The notes below the pieces were generated by a model. That model saw nothing but the letters and a program-made list of their open reading frames with translations, had not been told where the DNA came from and did not search any database. Shown here piece after piece: positions 1-5,360 of a DNA stretch of 9,080 bases (its first letter is position 1; each line of letters opens with the position of its first letter). This stretch comes from Candidatus Pacearchaeota archaeon. GTDB taxonomy: Archaea; Nanobdellota; Nanobdellia; Pacearchaeales; GW2011-AR1. The stretch lies in contig JAGVWR010000008.1 of assembly GCA_018304205.1 (NCBI GenBank), forward strand, positions 1 to 9,080, given 5' to 3'. The position numbers and the translations under genes are program-made.

Positions 1-536
1 ACTACTTTTTCAGGAACTCTTTCCCCTTTCTTTACAACAGTCGCTCCTTGTTTAATTGCAATTTTTCCATTTTCAACTGCCACCTTTAATCCAACGCTAG
101 ACAATTCGGAAATTGCAGGGCCAGGAATCATATTTGTAGGTCCAGGTTCTATAGATATATCCTCAGGAGCAATATCCCCCATCTTGGCTTTTGCAGGACT
201 TAAATTATCAGAAAGAAGAGATGATAATTCAAATGCGTCCAAGTTAGAAAAGAATAAAGCAACGTCTGCAACAATCTTTTCTTTTAAGTGTTGCAAAGCG
301 CCTTTCTCTACCATTCCAAATGCCCTCAACACAAGGGATTTTTTAGCAACCTTAATTATAGCTTTTCCTCTTAATTTTTTCTTAATTTCATGAAATTGAC
401 TTCCCGGAAGATTTTTTGTAGAAGCAACCAAGATCGTTTGACTATTTCTAATATCATTAGCGAGATCTTCAACTACTTTTTTCTTATATTCTGGAACTTT
501 ATTCTTTTCGTTTGTTTTCGTTTCGACTTTGGTCAT
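1..536 (-). CDS. rpl10: Ribosomal protein uL10 (P0, acidic stalk base), C-terminus cut by the window edge
   Basis: This is the N-terminal 178 residues of archaeal uL10/P0, which sits on 23S rRNA at the GTPase-associated centre with uL11 and carries the L12/P1 stalk dimers that recruit translation factors. The rRNA-binding domain is readable from about residue 15 (YKKKVVEDLANDI) through KKKLRGKAIIKVAKKSL near 54-69. The archaeal/eukaryotic P0-specific insertion is marked by EPGPTNMIPGPAISEL around 130-145, followed by VENGKIAIKQGATVVKKGE. Archaeal uL10 is usually about 280-340 aa, so the stalk-binding helices and acidic tail lie outside. The ATG at 536-534 directly follows the uL1 stop (TAA 539-537), and a GGAG lies 9 nt upstream inside the uL1 end, so translation from the uL1 mRNA with an internal ribosome site is likely. 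Identification is firm; only the ending is unknown. Confidence 0.97.
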   Translation of the reverse strand, partial: MTKVETKTNEKNKVPEYKKKVVEDLANDIRNSQTILVASTKNLPGSQFHEIKKKLRGKAIIKVAKKSLVLRAFGMVEKGALQHLKEKIVADVALFFSNLDAFELSSLLSDNLSPAKAKMGDIAPEDISIEPGPTNMIPGPAISELSSVGLKVAVENGKIAIKQGATVVKKGERVPEKV

Positions 537-1154
537 TTATTTTATCTCCACCTTGATAGGTTTACTCATCGTAAGTTTTATCATTGCAGATCGAATATTA
601 TCTTTTTTTGTAGGCAAAGAATTAACAACCGCATTATAAACCGCAAGTATATTTTCAGTTATTTGTTCATCGCTCATACTCTCTTTTGCAATAACAACTT
701 TAATACTAGGTTCTTTCGCTCTAACTTTAACAGATCTTTCAATCTTAAGTAAAGCAGCTTTTATTGCATCAGCATCTTCTTTTACGACTATTCCCAATTG
801 TGGTGAAGGCATTTTTCCAGTAGGTCCAAGTACTTTTCCAAATGTCGAAGCAACCTTTGGCATTAATGAAGCAACAGAAATGAAGAAGTCGTAGCTCTTT
901 ACCAAGTTTTTAAGTACTTTTTTATCTTTAAATTTAGCAAAATCAGGTTCTGTAATAGTGTGGATTATATCATTTCTTTTAGTTAAGAACGCAGCAACTT
1001 TCTTATCTTTTATTTTATGAGGAATACTCGCTACAACGTTAATGCTTTCCTTTCTCAAATCTATTCCTTTTAAATTTACAATCAAGTCTACCGACTGATC
1101 AAACTTCTTCTTCTCAAGTTTTCTTAATTCTGCGATTGCTTGTTTCAATTCCAT
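537..1154 (-). CDS. rpl1: Ribosomal protein uL1
   Basis: uL1 forms the mobile L1 stalk of the large subunit, binding helices 76-78 of 23S rRNA near the E site and moving with deacylated tRNA. At 205 aa it is close to the usual archaeal length (about 210-220). The signature loop is visible at residues 98-117 (MPKVASTFGKVLGPTGKMPSP region), along with the typical split domain I and an inserted domain II with ISVASLMP before the signature. The start has a good Shine-Dalgarno (AAAGGA, about 5 nt before ATG), unlike the leaderless genes around it. It is followed without a gap by uL10. In bacteria and some archaea uL1 represses its own operon by binding an mRNA site that mimics its rRNA site; here the long folded leader upstream makes such autoregulation plausible, but this is inference. 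The usual upstream partner rpl11 is absent. Confidence 0.97.
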   Translation of the reverse strand: MELKQAIAELRKLEKKKFDQSVDLIVNLKGIDLRKESINVVASIPHKIKDKKVAAFLTKRNDIIHTITEPDFAKFKDKKVLKNLVKSYDFFISVASLMPKVASTFGKVLGPTGKMPSPQLGIVVKEDADAIKAALLKIERSVKVRAKEPSIKVVIAKESMSDEQITENILAVYNAVVNSLPTKKDNIRSAMIKLTMSKPIKVEIK

Positions 1155-1291
1155 TTTATTCCTTTGAGTTTTAAACTCATTTTGTTTCTAGTTAGTCCTT
1201 TGGACTCCTAGAACCTTTTCTAAAGGTTGTAGTCTCCTACATTATGCCCTAAACCCATAGAATATATGGCTAAGAGATGTAGTTTTAATGA
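1155..1291 (-). promoter_or_regulatory. Predicted long structured 5' leader of the rpl1-rpl10 mRNA
   Basis: The 175 nt between secE and rpl1 has no credible gene. If transcription starts about 25 nt after the TATA box at 1311-1323, the mRNA has a leader of about 137 nt, whereas most genes here look leaderless. On the minus strand it can fold into a row of stems: CCATA/TATGG (1269-1255), GTAG-GAGA-CTAC with a GNRA-type loop (1240-1229), AACCTTT/AAAGGTT (1228-1212), CTAG-G-AGTCC-AAA-GGACT-AA-CTAG (1211-1188, a stem with an asymmetric internal loop), and GAGTTT/AAACTC (1178-1166). A ribosomal protein control site is the likely role; I cannot show that uL1 is the ligand. Two tiny ORFs (12 and 11 codons) also occur in the leader. 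Confidence 0.5.
1202..1232. repeat. Hairpin repeat element, copy 1 (31 nt)
   Basis: Read on the plus strand, this copy shares with positions 5332-5360 the blocks GGACTCC, AGAACCT and AGGTTGTAG in the same order and nearly the same spacing. It contains an inverted repeat (AACCTTT at 1212-1218, AAAGGTT at 1222-1228). The two copies differ by one base pair in stem length, so the two-nucleotide difference is compensatory. It lies in the rpl1 leader, antisense to the orientation that copy 2 has in the eL40 mRNA. No further copy was seen in the window. Confidence 0.6.
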
Positions 1292-1310
1292 CTTTATTCA
1301 AACAAGAAAT

Positions 1311-1323
1311 CTGTTTTTAAACC
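1311..1323 (-). promoter_or_regulatory. TATA box proposed for rpl1-rpl10
   Basis: On the minus strand the sequence is GGTTTAAAAACAG, starting 7 nt past the secE stop. It is the best TATA-like element in the gap and resembles the TTTTAAAAA boxes of secE and the FKBP gene. It predicts a start near 1291-1292, well upstream of the rpl1 ATG at 1154. Confidence 0.45.
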
Positions 1324-1329
1324 TTTTGA

Positions 1330-1521
1330 TTAACCAAAAAATTCAATAATATCAGAGATTACAAATCCTATAAAACCAATTATTAATATTCCGATAGCAG
1401 ATACTTTCGCCACAAGTTTAAACTCTTCTCCAGAAGGTTTTTTTAATACGTGCCAAACTCTTTTACTTTGCGAGACAAATAATTTTATCCTTCTGGGAAA
1501 GCTTGTTTTAACTTCTTCCAT
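1330..1521 (-). CDS. secE: Protein translocase subunit SecE/Sec61-gamma
   Basis: SecE is the single-span clamp subunit of the SecYEG (Sec61) channel in the cytoplasmic membrane. The 63-residue product has the classic archaeal layout: an amphipathic cytoplasmic helix (KLFVSQSKRVWHVLKKPSGEEF, about residues 13-34) followed by one membrane helix at about 38-60 (VAKVSAIGILIIGFIGFVISD) and a short end. The KKPSxEEF stretch before the membrane helix is typical of the family. Archaeal secE normally sits between ftsZ and spt5; here ftsZ is still upstream on the same strand, separated by two unknown genes, but spt5 has moved elsewhere. It has its own TATA box 25 bp before the ATG, overlapping the 29-bp gap after the upstream gene, so it is probably leaderless and independently transcribed. 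Confidence 0.93.
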   Translation of the reverse strand: MEEVKTSFPRRIKLFVSQSKRVWHVLKKPSGEEFKLVAKVSAIGILIIGFIGFVISDIIEFFG

Positions 1522-1541
1522 ATTTTTCTATATTTTGCGTG

Positions 1542-1550
1542 TTTTTAAAA
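1542..1550 (-). promoter_or_regulatory. TATA box of secE
   Basis: TTTTAAAAA on the minus strand, centred 25 bp upstream of the secE ATG and touching the stop codon of the upstream gene. The spacing predicts a leaderless mRNA. Confidence 0.55.
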
Positions 1551-1892
1551 TTATTCTTTCTGCTTTTTTTTATAAAAGAAATCAATTATCTTACCCAATG
1601 TATTTTTTGCATAATTTCTTAGATTATATAACCCAACTTCAGACTGAATCCTGCCTATGTTTGTTCTTGCATTATGGGGCGTTTCGCTCCAATTATAGTT
1701 TGACTGTATTACAGCAAGTTCAGTTTCAGTAAAGGTTTCTTCATGTACTTCACCACCTTGCTTTAATCCAACTTTCACAAAGTAATTCCCCCTAGCATCA
1801 GCAGGTCTTATTGGATCTATTTTTATAGAATGTAGTTTTCCCTTATTTAATCTAGGAATAAATTTTTCCTTAACATGTTGTTCTAAACTCAT
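1551..1892 (-). CDS. Unrecognised 113-aa basic soluble protein between ftsZ and secE
   Basis: I do not recognise this protein. It is 113 aa, basic at its C-terminus (FFYKKKQKE), with no signal peptide or hydrophobic helix long enough for the membrane. Residues about 20-60 alternate in a way that suggests a small beta-rich domain (LHSIKIDPIRP, NYFVKVGLKQGGEVHEETF), followed by a polar stretch (SNYNWSETPHNARTNIGRIQ) and a C-terminal helix from about 86 (GLYNLRNYAKNTLGKIIDFF). The reading frame is real: it has its own TATA box 25 bp before the ATG, coding-like composition, and fits neatly between neighbours on the same strand. Its position between ftsZ and secE suggests a chromosomal housekeeping role rather than accessory DNA, but no function can be assigned. 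Confidence 0.8.
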   Translation of the reverse strand: MSLEQHVKEKFIPRLNKGKLHSIKIDPIRPADARGNYFVKVGLKQGGEVHEETFTETELAVIQSNYNWSETPHNARTNIGRIQSEVGLYNLRNYAKNTLGKIIDFFYKKKQKE

Positions 1893-1912
1893 ATCTCTTT
1901 CTAAAATCTTAC

Positions 1913-1921
1913 CTTTAAAAA
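1913..1921 (-). promoter_or_regulatory. TATA box of the 113-aa gene
   Basis: TTTTTAAAG on the minus strand, centred 25 bp before the ATG at 1892, in the 47-bp gap after the 208-aa gene. This predicts a leaderless mRNA. Confidence 0.5.
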
Positions 1922-1939
1922 TTTAATTGAAAAATGAAA

Positions 1940-2566
1940 CTACCTCTTGATAATTTTTCCAGTAACATAAAGAGAATCATGATATATAAATCTTGGAAAT
2001 ATAAGTACGTTAGCCAACATTTCATAAGGAACAACATCTCTCGCTAAGCGATAAGGTTTAGGCAGATCTATTATATCATATTCATCAACAAGCAATCCCT
2101 CTATTTTATCAATCTTTAAGTTTACAAAACGTATATATTTTTTACCTATTTCTGTTTCAACACTATTGAAGAATTTTTTAGGTTGAATTCTTATAAAATA
2201 ACTGTCTACATCAATTTTTATTCTTTCAGTTTTGTATATAATACCATAATCTTTTTTTTCTATATTAATTTCAAAAGCTCCTTTTTCTGTTTTCCTCATG
2301 TTTTTAGGAAAACCTTCTGGAGAATTAGATATTTCTTTAAGTAAATGTTTAAGGAGAGATTTACCCTTATTTTTTTGAGAACTTTTTATTCTTCTAATTA
2401 TTTGCTCTTTTTCACTTTCTGTAAAAGGGCGCTTCATCTCAAAAATTTCCACGTTTCCTACATAAACTTTTTTTTCAGGGAAATACAAGATATCGATATG
2501 TTGCAACGGAGTAAAACTTAAATCATCCTCCTCAACAATCCCCTTGTAAAGTTGTTCTCTGTTCAT
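1940..2566 (-). CDS. Unrecognised 208-aa protein translationally coupled to ftsZ
   Basis: I do not recognise this protein. Its ATG (2566-2564) overlaps the ftsZ TGA (2565-2563) as ATGA, with no Shine-Dalgarno, so it is almost certainly co-transcribed with ftsZ and translated by coupling. The 208 residues are charged and soluble with no membrane helix. There is a lysine-rich helical region at about 48-85 (TESEKEQIIRRIKSSQKNKGKSLLKHLLKEI) between two beta-rich parts: an N-terminal one (HIDILYFPEKKVYVGNVEIFEMK) and a C-terminal one (YFIRIQPKKFF, KYIRFVNLKIDKIEGLLVDEYDII) ending in YVTGKIIKR. Coupling to ftsZ makes a division or cell-envelope role a reasonable guess, for example an FtsZ partner, but nothing in the sequence proves it. 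The frame itself is well supported by the overlap and codon use. Confidence 0.85.
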   Translation of the reverse strand: MNREQLYKGIVEEDDLSFTPLQHIDILYFPEKKVYVGNVEIFEMKRPFTESEKEQIIRRIKSSQKNKGKSLLKHLLKEISNSPEGFPKNMRKTEKGAFEINIEKKDYGIIYKTERIKIDVDSYFIRIQPKKFFNSVETEIGKKYIRFVNLKIDKIEGLLVDEYDIIDLPKPYRLARDVVPYEMLANVLIFPRFIYHDSLYVTGKIIKR

Positions 2567-3654
2567 TCTTCAAGAAAATCAATTCCCAATTCCTGCTCAA
2601 GTTGATCTTTTTGTTTTTGATTTAACTGAATTGAACTACCCATTATTTGAGAACTCTTTACGCCTGTAACTATAAGAAGCACTTTGATTGATTTGTCCAT
2701 ATCTGCGGAAATTTGTGCTCCAGAAATTATTTTAGCGTCTGGAGAAACCTTTGTTCCAATAATCTCCATTACCTTCTTATATTCATCAAGAGACATATCA
2801 TTTCCACCGATTATATTGACTAAAACCCCAGTAGCATTGGAAATGTCAACATCAAGTAATGGATTATGTATTGCCTTTTCAACTGCTTCTTTAGCTCTAT
2901 TTTGACTGTCTGCTTCACCAATCCCTATTAACGAAACTCCCCCATTTTGCATGACCGCCTTTACATCTGCGAAATCTAAATTAACGAGTCCAGCCTTAGT
3001 TATAAGTTCAGTAATTCCTTTAACAGAGTTGGTTAGAATTTCATCAGCAACTTTGAAAGCAGTATGTATAGGTAATTCAGGAGCAATTTCTAAAAGTTTA
3101 TCGTTAGGAATTACAATCAAAGTGTCTACAATGCTCGCCATTTTTTCTAAACCATATTGAGCATTTTCAATTCTCTTTCTTCCTTCAACTGTGAATGGCA
3201 ATGTAACAATGCCTATTGTTAAAGCGCCAGATTTTTTCGCAAGTTCAGCCACAACAGGTGCTGCACCAGTTCCAGTTCCTCCTCCAAGTCCGCACGTTAT
3301 AAAAACCAAATCACTATTTGAAGTTTTTTTCCTTATTTCTTGTTCAGATTCTTTTGCTGCCTGTTCTCCTATTTTGGGATTGCTTCCAGCACCCAGGCCA
3401 TGAGTCAATTCTCTTCCTATTAATATTTTAGAATCAACATTAGTGTAAAGAAGATCTTGAGCATCAGTATTAATGGCAACAATTTCACATCCCTTTATTC
3501 CTATTTCTTTCATTCTAGATACAGAATTACCTCCGCCACCCCCGCACCCAATTACTTTTACTCTTGCAGATTGATTTTGCAGTAAACTTTCCAGTTCCTT
3601 ATCAATATCGCTGGTTGACTCGAAACTCTCTTTTTCAATGAATATTTCAGCCAT
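2563..3654 (-). CDS. ftsZ: Cell division GTPase FtsZ
   Basis: FtsZ is the tubulin-like GTPase that polymerises into the division ring at midcell. All key parts are present in 363 aa: the nucleotide-binding loop at residues 37-43 (GCGGGGGNSV), the tubulin signature GGGTGTG at 124-130, the ribose/base region NAQYG near 164, and the T7 catalytic loop NLDFAD at 225-230 with D227 and D230 placed to hydrolyse GTP in the next subunit. The C-terminal domain runs to about 330, followed by a short linker and a conserved-type tail peptide GIDFLEE, the sort bound by the SepF anchor in archaea. It begins with an N-terminal acidic leader of about 30 residues. It looks leaderless from its own TATA box and is coupled to the downstream 208-aa gene. 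Start choice fits both the promoter spacing and the family N-terminus. Confidence 0.98.
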   Translation of the reverse strand: MAEIFIEKESFESTSDIDKELESLLQNQSARVKVIGCGGGGGNSVSRMKEIGIKGCEIVAINTDAQDLLYTNVDSKILIGRELTHGLGAGSNPKIGEQAAKESEQEIRKKTSNSDLVFITCGLGGGTGTGAAPVVAELAKKSGALTIGIVTLPFTVEGRKRIENAQYGLEKMASIVDTLIVIPNDKLLEIAPELPIHTAFKVADEILTNSVKGITELITKAGLVNLDFADVKAVMQNGGVSLIGIGEADSQNRAKEAVEKAIHNPLLDVDISNATGVLVNIIGGNDMSLDEYKKVMEIIGTKVSPDAKIISGAQISADMDKSIKVLLIVTGVKSSQIMGSSIQLNQKQKDQLEQELGIDFLEE

Positions 3655-3675
3655 TACAAAATCAAAGTTAAATTC

Positions 3676-3684
3676 GTTTATAAG
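3676..3684 (-). promoter_or_regulatory. TATA box of ftsZ
   Basis: CTTATAAAC on the minus strand, centred 26 bp before the ftsZ ATG within the 54-bp gap after the FKBP gene. It predicts a leaderless ftsZ mRNA. Confidence 0.6.
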
Positions 3685-3708
3685 GATTGTTATAGTCCTA
3701 AATTAGAT

Positions 3709-4407
3709 TTAGTTAGAATTGCCTTTTTCCTTTTTTTCAGGCTGCTTTTCCTCTTCTTTTTCTTCAAAAGAAAGTTCCTTTCCTATCAAATCTTTAAACT
3801 TCATACTAAAAGATTTAACAATTTGCTCAAGAATTTTAGGACCTTTAACTACAAGGGTATCTTTAATTTCATATTCAGGAATAAATCTAAAAGCTACCTC
3901 AAATAAAGCGTCTGCCTTGATCTTTTCATCATTAACCTTTTTAATAATTTTAAAATTATATTTTAATGTTTTTCCAGATAAAGGATTATTAAAGTCAGTT
4001 ATAACTCTTGCTCCAGATACCGTAATTATTTTAACTACAGTGTTGTCTAAAGCAAGCAACATTCCTGCTCTAGGAGTCACATTTTTTTCTGTGAAAACTT
4101 TCATAGGAATAGTCTTTAAAAAATCTCTTCTTCTTTCACCAAAACCTTCTTTTGGCTTAACTTCAATTTCATATTCTTTCCCTATCTCCTTTCCTTCAAG
4201 GCCTTTGTCAAGTCCAGACACAACCATTCCTTCTCCAACAGCAAGAATCATTTTTTTAGGTTCTGTTTTTGGGCTTATTTTTGCTAAATCTTCTTTTCTG
4301 TTAGAATCAAAAATATTTCCATTCGTATAACCAGTAAATTCAAGTTCAATAAAGTCTTTCTTTTTTACTAAATCCTTACTTGTCTTTTCTTCACTTTTGT
4401 TCTGCAT
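3709..4407 (-). CDS. FKBP-type peptidyl-prolyl cis-trans isomerase with chaperone insert (long archaeal type)
   Basis: This protein catalyses cis-trans isomerisation of peptide bonds before proline and likely acts as a cytosolic folding chaperone. The FKBP fold is split in the SlyD manner: residues 17-90 carry DFIELEFTGYTNGNIFDSN and VGEGMVVSGLDKGLEGKEIG, ending in KPKEGFGER; an insert-in-flap domain follows at about 91-138 (PRAGMLLALDNTVVKIITVSG); the fold closes with TDFNNPLSGKTLKYNFKI at 138-154, matching the family's DFNHPLAG motif. Residues about 158-232 form an extra C-terminal domain ending in a Lys/Glu-rich tail, as in the long archaeal FKBPs of 26-30 kDa; SlyD-like short forms lack it. 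It has no histidine-rich metal tail. It is divergent from the small gene at 4592 and is expressed from its own TATA box. Confidence 0.93.
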   Translation of the reverse strand: MQNKSEEKTSKDLVKKKDFIELEFTGYTNGNIFDSNRKEDLAKISPKTEPKKMILAVGEGMVVSGLDKGLEGKEIGKEYEIEVKPKEGFGERRRDFLKTIPMKVFTEKNVTPRAGMLLALDNTVVKIITVSGARVITDFNNPLSGKTLKYNFKIIKKVNDEKIKADALFEVAFRFIPEYEIKDTLVVKGPKILEQIVKSFSMKFKDLIGKELSFEEKEEEKQPEKKEKGNSN

Positions 4408-4428
4408 AAGTTCTGGAGAATTTGTGAC

Positions 4429-4437
4429 TTTTTAAAA
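4429..4437 (-). promoter_or_regulatory. TATA box of the FKBP gene
   Basis: TTTTAAAAA on the minus strand, centred 26 bp before the ATG at 4407, predicting a leaderless mRNA. The rest of this divergent intergenic region (to 4562) holds no gene; a weak GGGC/GCCC inverted repeat (4446-4449, 4470-4473) is the only other structure. Confidence 0.55.
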
Positions 4438-4531
4438 TTATGTTCGGGCAATCATTAACTAAAGAAACCGCCCAAGAAAAGATGTAGTTCAGGGAAACAA
4501 CGGAATACTTTGCTATTAAATTATTAAATAA

Positions 4532-4570
4532 AGTAACTTCTAGGTAGTAACAAATAGAAAGATTTAAATA
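4532..4570 (+). promoter_or_regulatory. Promoter of the 76-aa gene with a possible direct-repeat operator
   Basis: The TATA box TTTAAATA at 4563-4570 is centred 25-26 bp before the ATG at 4592, predicting a leaderless mRNA. Just upstream, AGTAAC occurs twice (4532-4537 and 4546-4551) with a 14-bp period; a regulator site is possible but unproven. Confidence 0.45.
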
Positions 4571-4591
4571 CTATTTATTTTAAAGAAATTT

Positions 4592-4822
4592 ATGACGCAA
4601 AATACAAGAAGCGGAGGCAGTGGCTGTTTGCCATTTATATTAGGTGTGATGATAGGTGGTACTTGTCTATTTCCAAGAGGATGCAATTACCATCCACCAG
4701 AAATTAAAGAGATAGATAGTTCTTCCTTAGAAGTAAGGGAAACTCCATCAAGAGTTAGAGTTTATACAAAACAACCTGATGGAAAGTATATTCTTAAACA
4801 AGAAGTTGAAAAAGAAAAATAG
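4592..4822 (+). CDS. Unrecognised small membrane-anchored protein (76 aa)
   Basis: I do not recognise this protein. A short Gly/Ser-rich head (TRSGGSG) leads into one hydrophobic segment at about residues 12-27 (CLPFILGVMIGGTCLF), followed by PRGCNYHPP and a polar tail of about 45 residues (PEIKEIDSSSLEV to KQEVEKEK) containing a possible beta hairpin (SRVRVYTKQPDGKYILKQEV). Three cysteines (12, 25 and 31) flank the membrane segment. There is no convincing lipobox. A single-span anchor with a small soluble domain is the simplest reading. The gene has a well-placed TATA box, and its frame ends 98 bp before aIF5A, which has a separate promoter. It may be lineage-specific. The frame is likely real given promoter spacing, though it is short. 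Confidence 0.65.
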   Translation: MTQNTRSGGSGCLPFILGVMIGGTCLFPRGCNYHPPEIKEIDSSSLEVRETPSRVRVYTKQPDGKYILKQEVEKEK

Positions 4823-4853
4823 TCCACACACCAAATAGACAAAGAGAAAATTA

Positions 4854-4872
4854 TAGAAACCATTAATTTCTA
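4854..4872. repeat. Short inverted repeat between the 76-aa gene and aIF5A
   Basis: TAGAAA (4854-4859) and TTTCTA (4867-4872) form perfect 6-bp arms around a 7-nt spacer, 20 bp upstream of the aIF5A TATA box. It could be an operator or a weak terminator, or chance in AT-rich DNA. Confidence 0.25.
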
Positions 4873-4891
4873 ACATTCTTCCAAGAAAACA

Positions 4892-4899
4892 TTTATAAA
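4892..4899 (+). promoter_or_regulatory. TATA box of aIF5A
   Basis: TTTATAAA centred 25-26 bp before the aIF5A ATG, preceded by the A-rich stretch GAAAAC that suits a BRE. This looks like a strong promoter for a leaderless aIF5A-eL40 mRNA. Confidence 0.65.
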
Positions 4900-4920
4900 T
4901 CGTCTTTAAGATAACTCATT

Positions 4921-5313
4921 ATGGTTTTGAAAATAATTGATGCAACGCAGATAAAAACCGGTACAGTATTCATGGTGGACGGAGTTGCTTGTAATGCAAA
5001 ATCCAACGATATTAGTAAAACAGGAAAACATGGTGCTTCTAAATGTAGAATTGAAGCAATAGAAATATTTTCAGGAAAAAAGAAGATTATAGCGGTTCCT
5101 GGACATGAAAGATTTGATGTCCCTCTAATCGAGAAGCATAAGGGTCAAGTGTTAAGTGTTTCAGAAGACAGAGCATCCATAATGGACCTTGAAAGTTATG
5201 AAACAATTGATGTTGTATTTGTAGAAGAAGTTAAAGATCAATTGGCACCAGACAAACAAGTAGAATATTGGGACGTTGAAGGTAAAAAAGCAATAATGAG
5301 GGTATTATCATGA
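4921..5313 (+). CDS. Translation factor aIF5A (hypusine-containing)
   Basis: aIF5A binds the ribosomal E site and helps peptide bond formation at stalling stretches such as polyproline, and helps termination. The 130-aa protein has the two family domains: an SH3-like N-terminal barrel (about 1-68) with the hypusine loop SKTGKHGASK at 32-41, in which K36 is the lysine normally modified by deoxyhypusine synthase, and a C-terminal OB-fold (about 70-130). The family motif is usually KTGKHGHAK; here the second His is Ser-adjacent (GASK), a mild change. The start is fixed by a TATA box 25 bp upstream, giving a leaderless mRNA. Its TGA stop overlaps the ATG of a 16-codon ORF that leads directly into eL40, so the two translation genes probably form one operon. 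Confidence 0.96.
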   Translation: MVLKIIDATQIKTGTVFMVDGVACNAKSNDISKTGKHGASKCRIEAIEIFSGKKKIIAVPGHERFDVPLIEKHKGQVLSVSEDRASIMDLESYETIDVVFVEEVKDQLAPDKQVEYWDVEGKKAIMRVLS

Positions 5314-5360
5314 ATTTATTAAAGGGTTGCCGGACTCCCAGAACCTGCTGGAGGTTGTAG
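5310..5360 (+). other. 16-codon leader ORF between aIF5A and eL40
   Basis: The ATG at 5310-5312 overlaps the aIF5A stop (ATGA at 5310-5313) and the frame ends with TAG at 5358-5360, directly touching the eL40 ATG. It would encode MNLLKGCRTPRTCWRL. Its last two thirds run through the repeat copy 2 hairpin. The junctions at both ends are exact, which suggests ribosome handover from aIF5A to eL40, with this ORF opening the hairpin. It may instead be an accident of a structured spacer; the peptide resembles nothing I know. Confidence 0.35.
5332..5360. repeat. Hairpin repeat element, copy 2 (29 nt), containing the eL40 Shine-Dalgarno
   Basis: This is the diverged second copy of the element at 1202-1232. 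Its stem is AACCT (5342-5346) and AGGTT (5352-5356) around loop GCTGG. On the plus strand it holds a perfect archaeal Shine-Dalgarno GGAGG at 5350-5354, 6 nt before the eL40 ATG, so the stem would hide part of the ribosome-binding site. A further CTCC (5335-5338) could also pair with GGAG. Confidence 0.6.

Noticed and set aside
390..752. Open plus-strand frame opposite rpl1 and rpl10
   Set aside because: Antisense to two clearly identified ribosomal proteins and very rich in Phe/Asn/Arg, as expected from reverse-strand AT-rich codons.
1145..1180. Tiny leader ORF (11 codons) overlapping the rpl1 start, and another of 12 codons at about 1259-1221
   Set aside because: Too short to support without conservation data, and random ATGs are expected in a leader of this length; only mentioned within the leader entry.
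1202..1232. Pseudoknot between TAG/CTA (or CCAG/CTGG in copy 2) and the AACCT/AGGTT stem
   Set aside because: A covarying pair (T-A to C-G) is suggestive, but the connecting loops would be close to zero nucleotides, which is hard to build; a simple hairpin explains the element.
3719..4330. Open plus-strand frame of 203 codons opposite the FKBP gene
   Set aside because: It is the antisense shadow of a well-conserved FKBP protein; the translation is low-complexity Ser/Leu/Phe/Ile-rich with no domain.
4592..4670. Possible lipoprotein signal in the 76-aa protein (cysteines near a hydrophobic stretch)
   Set aside because: Residues before each Cys do not fit a lipobox, so a plain single-span anchor was preferred.
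5320..5360. Resemblance of GGGTTGCCGGACTCC to part of a tRNA-Leu sequence
   Set aside because: No acceptor stem, anticodon arm or T arm can be assembled around it, so it is not a tRNA or a clear tRNA fragment.
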